Positions 8,101 through 11,433 of a stretch of 11,433 bases of DNA are shown one piece after another. The stretch's first letter is position 1. Each line of letters starts with the position of its first letter. Origin of the DNA: an uncultured Caryophanales bacterium. Lineage in GTDB: Bacteria > Bacillota_I > Bacilli_A > Acholeplasmatales > Anaeroplasmataceae. The notes beneath the pieces are model-generated. The model was given only the letters and a program-made list of their open reading frames with translations, was not told where the DNA came from and searched no databases. A program made the translations under genes and the position numbers. The DNA lies in the NCBI GenBank assembly GCA_937885165.1, contig CAKZZJ010000036.1, forward strand, positions 1 through 11,433. The letters are read 5' to 3'.

Positions 8101-10289
8101 CCATCATATGTGAATGAAGCACTTACAAATTCTATTCCTGATATATCATCTTCGCTCGCAACAATACTTAATGTAGCCTGTTTTGGTTTTATTTCAGGTA
8201 TTAAATCTTTATAGGCATCAGCAACCTCAAAATTAGCTGTAATATCATAATTACCTATTGTTTTAACATCATTACCTTCATATGATACAGTTATATAATC
8301 AGGCAATGTACCTTTTATATAAATAGCATGTGATTCTCCATCATATACTACCTCTTCGCTTTCAAATTTAATACTAGATGCATCAAATGTTGGCTCTACT
8401 ATAGTAATGTTTGCTTTCATATCAGCTATTTTATTATAATTTTCATCTTCAATGATAAATTTGGCAGTGACTTCGTATTTTCCAACATTTATTTTATCAT
8501 TGTTTTCATATTCTACTTTTACACCATCAGGTATATTTTTTACGGTTATAGTATGAATATTATTATCAAACACAAATGTCTCATCAGCAAATGTCATATT
8601 TGATATGTCATAAGATGCTTTAATTATATTAAGTGTTGCCTCCATATCAGGATATGCCTTACCATCGTTAGATGTAAATTTGGCAGTTACACGATATTCA
8701 CCAGGTAAAATTTTTCCATTGTTAATATATTCTACTCCTACACCATCAGGTGCATTTTTAGCAGTAAGTGATTTTATATTACCATCATAAACAAATTCTT
8801 CATCATCAAAAATGATGTCTATTGATGGATCCTTGATTATACTTAAAGTAGCTATTTTAGTTTTAATTGCTGGAATTAATTCTTTATAATCATCATCAAT
8901 TATGAATTTAGCTATAACTCTATAATTACCAATTGTGGTAGCTTCATTATTTTCATATTCTACTTTTATATAATCTGGTAATTCATTATCAATATAAATT
9001 GAATGTGCCTCTCCGTCGTATATAAATTCTTTATCTTCAAATTTAATTGTTGATTCATCAAATGTTGGCTTAGTTATAGAAAGTGTAGCTTCCATATCTT
9101 CTGGTTCATAATAATTATCATTTAATGTTTTGAATTTAACTGTAACCTTATATTTGCCGACATTTATTTTATCGTTATTTTCGTATATTGCAACTAAAGT
9201 ATTAGGTAAATTTTTTACTTCTATGCTGTGAGGAGTATTATCAAAAACAAATGATTCATCATTAAATTCTACTTCACTCATATCGTAATTTGCTTTAGTT
9301 ATCGAAAGTGTAGCTTCTAAATCAGGATAAGTCTTACCATCATCTGATTTAAAATGAGCAGTTACAATATAGTCTCCTACATTTATTTTATCATTATTTT
9401 CATAAGTAACACTTATACCATCTGGCACATTTAAAGCTTCAAGAGATTTAAATTCGCCATCATATGTATAACTTTTGGATTCAAATTTTATGCCAGATAA
9501 ATCTTTTTCAGATGCCACTATAACTAAGGTTGCAGTCTTATCTGAGATAGCAGGCACATACATTATAAATTTAATATCTATAGTAAATTTGGCAGTAACT
9601 TTATAAATACCAACCTCAGTCTGAGCATTATTTTCATATGATACAGTTACATAATCTGGTAAATCTCCACTGATAGCTAAATTATGTTCTTCTCCATCAT
9701 AGACAAATTCTTGGTTTTCAAAACTTATTTTTTTTGAATCAAAAAATGGTGCTTTAATTGTTACTTTAGCAGTTAAAGTCTTAGATTCATATCTTCCAGA
9801 ATAATCAGTAAGAGTCGCATTCACTTTATAAATTCCCGGTTCCGCTTTAAGATTTGATGAATAAGTCACGCCAATATCTTTTGGAAGTTCACCTGATATT
9901 TTAACATCAGGTATATTACCATCATAATCATATGTCATATCATCAAATGTGATTTCATCTAAATCCAAAGGAGCTTTTTTAATAGTAAGAGTGGCAGTTT
10001 TAGTTAAGAGTGTAACACCATTTTTAGTTAAAGTAGCTTTAACGGTATATTTCCCTACATTCTTTTGACCATTGTTTTCATAAGTTACCTTTACACCTGT
10101 AGGAATGGTACCACTAATTTTAATAGAATGATTTGTTCCATCATAGATAAAAGTCTCGCTGTTAAAAGTAATATCATTCAAACTATAATCTTCAGTTTGA
10201 AGACTATCAACATCAGCAAGAGTACAAGATGTTATAGAAATTGGAAGAAATAAAATTAATATTAAAACAAAAATCAGCTTTTTCTTCAT
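5106..10289 (-). CDS. Giant modular surface lipoprotein: MBG-like repeats, InlB-type repeat, BspA-type LRRs
   Basis: About 1727 aa from the ATG at 10289 (GGTGG at 5 nt; in-frame ATG 10301 and GTG 10313 are weaker choices). A basic, hydrophobic signal ends in I-T-S-C (Cys22), so the protein is probably lipid-anchored on the outer membrane face; no LPxTG motif is present. About 13 tandem MBG-like domains of 71-91 residues follow (about 36-1034), each with F-x-Y-D-G, a P-x-x-x-x-V-x-Y-x-x-N segment, V-G-x-Y-x-V-x-A and a closing A-T-L-x-I-x-K; the last two are divergent. Then an InlB/List-Bact type repeat (about 1037-1110, F-D-V-D-G-G-D-P to L-K-A-K-W), then BspA-type LRRs (about 1125-1590, I-G-x-x-A-F and L-x-x-I-x-L-P motifs), then a 130-residue tail with no recognised domain. 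These modules are typical of adhesins and substrate-binding surface proteins of gut bacteria; the ligand is unknown. First gene of the cluster. Confidence 0.85.
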   Translation of the reverse strand: MKKKLIFVLILILFLPISITSCTLADVDSLQTEDYSLNDITFNSETFIYDGTNHSIKISGTIPTGVKVTYENNGQKNVGKYTVKATLTKNGVTLLTKTATLTIKKAPLDLDEITFDDMTYDYDGNIPDVKISGELPKDIGVTYSSNLKAEPGIYKVNATLTDYSGRYESKTLTAKVTIKAPFFDSKKISFENQEFVYDGEEHNLAISGDLPDYVTVSYENNAQTEVGIYKVTAKFTIDIKFIMYVPAISDKTATLVIVASEKDLSGIKFESKSYTYDGEFKSLEALNVPDGISVTYENNDKINVGDYIVTAHFKSDDGKTYPDLEATLSITKANYDMSEVEFNDESFVFDNTPHSIEVKNLPNTLVAIYENNDKINVGKYKVTVKFKTLNDNYYEPEDMEATLSITKPTFDESTIKFEDKEFIYDGEAHSIYIDNELPDYIKVEYENNEATTIGNYRVIAKFIIDDDYKELIPAIKTKIATLSIIKDPSIDIIFDDEEFVYDGNIKSLTAKNAPDGVGVEYINNGKILPGEYRVTAKFTSNDGKAYPDMEATLNIIKASYDISNMTFADETFVFDNNIHTITVKNIPDGVKVEYENNDKINVGKYEVTAKFIIEDENYNKIADMKANITIVEPTFDASSIKFESEEVVYDGESHAIYIKGTLPDYITVSYEGNDVKTIGNYDITANFEVADAYKDLIPEIKPKQATLSIVASEDDISGIEFVSASFTYDGNKKSLLAKNVPEGVEVSYEENDKIDVGEYTVIAHFTSAGDKIYSDKKATLSINKAEIDMSMVEFPDLLVSYDGLSHRIDVKNLPDNVDVTYTGNDKVDVGNYTVVAAFTSLDDNYNNPEAITAELKIVESKVEIKFIADNHVYDGFEHGITFEGELPEGVTIKGIDEKYINAGTYHYNIVISSTDIEKLTNYSFIIENASKDDNDTEYNLLYGMNLVIDKATYDYSKIKLDAGSFKYVGGKYSIGLSQKLDNDILVSYEFGDDNVVENTDGTLSGIVTIKMSFSITNPNYNLIPDMLIDIDLSEINNEIIFDVDGGDPLENNVLSISDLAASGGAPVPTKEDSRFLSWVYIADDEEEIELSFNDMLSTLGSITLKAKWTDSYTTDMVYKLSDDSSYYILTSLGNVVDTEIYIPEIYNGLPVKEIGNNVFYNKNIQGVVISNNITKIGKYNFYNCSNLEYLVIGENVEELSNCVISYLPLLKTLEFKGNNIKTIGGDSFNKLPLIEGIDLSEQNLISISSKDSYNQCFSNNEKLKYVKLPKTLEYLDGYSFRNNASTFDIIIDSDNPNYEKVNHEIYTKDHNIIIYYNNNSSARDYTLAFPSVTKSIGAYAFYNTNNLMAFRTNDTGDITLEEIGTHAFYGSKVIKFSAYSAKKVDTYAFANCKNLVLLNTFIPNIEYFGTAAFSESNMAQTSIKFLKVKYMGPDVFAGTDLSYVDLSMISSPVFRFDNASNLTEVLFTPNLTEIPDYAFEYCSNLTTLSLGGYSNNITKVGKFAFAYSGITNINFPNLKEAGFASFAVTYSSDTTTTISVPKLEKAHAFAFYNRKITSITLPNIIYIGLGAFDNEDALSCSIDARGSQDITIEKIRSDSADANYNGEIVVNYYYPVNQNPMEIIINSSQKVYVSRVISFVNISFADTMDQNGFAYPIYAQELSYGFMVETEGLWNQFEAMISLYSILFINNQDKALVNTLNKYVSLVDLYTENTNTYHSNSIKVTVS
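7710..9746 (-). repeat. Higher-order repeat: three-domain MBG block (A-B-C) repeated three times
   Basis: Within the lipoprotein gene, nine consecutive MBG-like domains fall into three sequence types in fixed order. Type A (79 aa each) carries L-P-D-Y-[VI] and P-x-I-x-x-K-x-A-T-L. Type B (71-73 aa) carries K-S-L-x-A-x-N-x-P and mostly G-K-x-Y-[PS]-D. Type C (75 aa) mostly carries F-V-F-D-N, V-K-N-[LI]-P and D-x-N-Y. The blocks are 9066-9746 (227 codons), 8391-9065 (225) and 7710-8390 (227). A domain resembles its counterpart one block away more than its neighbours, so the array grew by duplication of a three-domain unit of about 680 bp. Confidence 0.8.
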
Positions 10290-10322
10290 AAATACCACCA
10301 TTATTTTATGCACCTTTTTTTT

Positions 10323-10331
10323 ATTATATCA
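10323..10331 (-). promoter_or_regulatory. Extended -10 promoter of the envelope cluster
   Basis: The minus strand reads TGATATAAT, a perfect TATAAT with the TG of an extended -10. No good -35 hexamer lies 17 bases upstream, as is common for extended -10 promoters, and the upstream DNA is very A/T-rich. It sits just after the YhaM terminator and about 30 bp before the lipoprotein start, implying a short leader. Confidence 0.6.
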
Positions 10332-10388
10332 TTTTTTATAAAAATAATATAATATTTTTTTAAAGATGCCTTAATTCACCCATAAAAA

Positions 10389-10419
10389 GAAAAAACCAAC
10401 AAGTTTTTCACTTATTGGT
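10389..10419 (-). terminator. Intrinsic terminator of the YhaM-family gene
   Basis: On the minus strand ACCAATAAGT pairs with ACTTGTTGGT over 10 bp (one G-U pair) around a GAAAA loop, followed by a run of T. It lies about 60 bp after the TAG of the upstream gene and separates it from the promoter of the lipoprotein cluster. Confidence 0.85.
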
Positions 10420-10480
10420 AGATAAAAATATATATTTTTCTAAGTCAGAATCTATTTTACCGTTTTTCTTATAACAAAAT

Positions 10481-11374
10481 CTAATCTTTAATTGGTTTAT
10501 AAATCTTCATCTTATCGATAACACCGATATTTTCTGTAAATGAACCTTCATTAGTATTTTCAAGTTCATCGCCTAAAACTCTGAATTTTGAGTCAATTGT
10601 ATCAATATACCATAGTGCTAATGCCTCAGGTGTCATCGGCTTTTTGGCGGCACCAAACTGTGGTACGCCATGGTGTGATATAAGCATATGTTCCAAAATC
10701 AATGCTTCTTCTTTATCTTTATATCCAAGTTTATTGCAGGCATCATTTATTTCCATTGCGCCTATTACTAAATGGCCTATTAACATACCTTCTTTTGAAT
10801 AAGATGTATTAAGTGGTCCATCAAGCTCAATAGATTTACCTATATCATGCAAGATTATACCTGAATATAGATAATCCTTATCCAAATATTCATAATTTTC
10901 AATAAATGCATCTGCCATTTTAAGCATACTAAGACAATGATGTACTAATCCGCCTACATATGCATGGTGCATCTTGGCAGCAGCAGGATAAATAAAGAAT
11001 TTATCATGATGTTTATTTACTAAATATGATGTTATATCAAATAAAACCTTATTATCTATTTTATTTATGTATTCATCAACAATTTTTTTACCTTCTTCAT
11101 AAGAATAAGGGCTAGCTTTAATAAATGAGCGTAATATTTCATCTAATTTTTCACTTTTAAATTCATAAACATCTTTGTAATCTTTGATGATATAATTAGT
11201 TCTTTGACCTGCCTTTATATCACAATCAAAAATATAAATATGATCTAATAATATATTTTCGCTTTTAGAAAAATTGATTTTTAGATTGTATTGATTTTTA
11301 TCTTTGTCTATAGCCTGAATATTACAAAGTCCATCAGATGACATCTTAGTTTGAACTAAAGCGATAATTTCCAT
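10481..11374 (-). CDS. yhaM: YhaM-family 3'-5' exoribonuclease (OB-fold plus HD domain)
   Basis: 297 aa, slightly shorter than B. subtilis YhaM (about 314). Family members are cytoplasmic, metal-dependent 3'-5' exoribonucleases that trim RNA ends. The N-terminal region (about 1-70) is consistent with the OB-type nucleic-acid-binding fold. The HD domain follows with H-H-A-Y-V-G-G-L-V-H-H (136-146), I-L-H-D-I-G-K (174-180, HD pair 176-177), G-H-L-V-I-G (200-205), L-I-S-H-H-G (231-236), then G-A-A-K-K-P-M-T-P-E-A and Y-I-D-T-I-D-S-K. All expected metal ligands appear present. The ATG has a very strong GAGGAGGG six bases upstream. It has its own terminator, so it is probably unrelated in function to the downstream envelope cluster. 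Substrate range is inferred from the family. Confidence 0.9.
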   Translation of the reverse strand: MEIIALVQTKMSSDGLCNIQAIDKDKNQYNLKINFSKSENILLDHIYIFDCDIKAGQRTNYIIKDYKDVYEFKSEKLDEILRSFIKASPYSYEEGKKIVDEYINKIDNKVLFDITSYLVNKHHDKFFIYPAAAKMHHAYVGGLVHHCLSMLKMADAFIENYEYLDKDYLYSGIILHDIGKSIELDGPLNTSYSKEGMLIGHLVIGAMEINDACNKLGYKDKEEALILEHMLISHHGVPQFGAAKKPMTPEALALWYIDTIDSKFRVLGDELENTNEGSFTENIGVIDKMKIYKPIKD

Positions 11375-11380
11375 TACTTT

Positions 11381-11388
11381 CCCTCCTC
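11381..11388 (-). promoter_or_regulatory. Strong RBS of the YhaM-family gene
   Basis: GAGGAGGG on the minus strand, 6 nt before the ATG at 11374. A TATTAT just upstream (11391-11396) could be a -10 element, but I see no matching -35, so I do not call a promoter. Confidence 0.75.
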
Positions 11389-11402
11389 GTATAATATGTA
11401 GT

Positions 11403-11433
11403 GTAGATTTAGACCTTGGATAAGTCTAACTAC
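11403..11433. repeat. Inverted repeat / hairpin at the right edge of the window
   Basis: GTAG (11403-11406) and TTAGAC (11409-11414) pair with GTCTAA (11424-11429) and CTAC (11430-11433), giving a 10-bp stem with a 2-nt AT bulge and a 9-nt loop. On the minus strand no T run follows, so it is not an intrinsic terminator in the direction of the YhaM-family gene. It may be a plus-strand terminator completed outside the window or a leader structure. Confidence 0.45.

Noticed and set aside
7710..9746. CRISPR or other short-repeat array in the repetitive region
   Set aside because: The periodicity is 71-79 codons within one continuous open frame with diverged units, and there are no short identical repeats with unique spacers.
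10065..10253. Plus-strand open frame of 62 codons
   Set aside because: It is antisense to the signal peptide and first MBG domain of the lipoprotein, with no RBS or recognisable motif.
10290..10313. GTG at 10313 or ATG at 10301 as the start of the giant lipoprotein
   Set aside because: The ATG at 10289 gives a canonical M-K-K-K lipoprotein signal with GGTGG five bases upstream; the GTG is too close to the predicted transcription start. ATG 10301, with AAGGTG nine bases before it, remains a minor alternative.
1..11433. Mollicutes genetic code (TGA read as Trp)
   Set aside because: Trp positions in conserved motifs use TGG, and TGA ends the nucleotidase and the 182-aa protein exactly next to the following starts.
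11403..11433. tRNA or T-box fragment at the right edge
   Set aside because: The hairpin lacks a GGTTCGAATCC-like T arm, CCA end or T-box consensus.

Overview
The window is strongly AT-rich and reads as chromosomal DNA of a low-GC, gut-type Bacillota (Bacilli/Erysipelotrichia-like) organism. This rests on the YhaM-type exoribonuclease, canonical AAGGAG-like ribosome binding sites, short intrinsic terminators, class II lipoproteins and a large MBG/InlB/BspA-LRR surface lipoprotein. Tryptophan is read from TGG, and TGA is used as a stop by several genes, so this is not the UGA=Trp Mollicutes code. The phylum is an inference from gene content; no taxonomic search could be run.

Layout, reading along the minus strand from the right. 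(1) At 10481-11374 lies a YhaM-family 3'-5' exoribonuclease with a strong RBS and a textbook terminator (10389-10419). (2) An extended -10 promoter (10323-10331) then starts a tight cluster: a giant surface lipoprotein of about 1727 aa (5106-10289), a 182-aa single-pass membrane protein (4536-5084) and a 569-aa single-pass membrane protein with acidic repeats (2824-4533). Their spacing (a short 21-bp gap, then 2 bp) indicates co-transcription. The two membrane proteins share a repeated FYD-x-K-x3-Y-x-x-R motif. (3) A terminator-like hairpin (2785-2817) separates these from a pair with a 4-bp gap: an exported 5'-nucleotidase/cyclic phosphodiesterase lipoprotein (1196-2767) and a four-helix membrane protein resembling the S-4TM effectors of CBASS-type nucleotide-signalling immunity (94-1191 as an open frame).

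(4) The left end is anomalous. Bases 2 to about 289 on the plus strand encode, without interruption, the lipobox and body of a Bacteroidota-style lipocalin-like lipoprotein. The last 60 or so residues of the S-4TM frame are only the antisense of that gene. Two unrelated genes pointing at each other are therefore joined near 275-300, either by a real recombination or, more likely, by a chimeric assembly. Any cyclase partner of the S-4TM protein could have been lost at this break.

Functionally, the cluster at 2824-10289 looks like an envelope/adhesion module: an outward-facing modular lipoprotein plus two small-domain proteins predicted to lie mainly in the cytoplasm. The giant lipoprotein carries a clear higher-order repeat, a three-domain block repeated three times (7710-9746).
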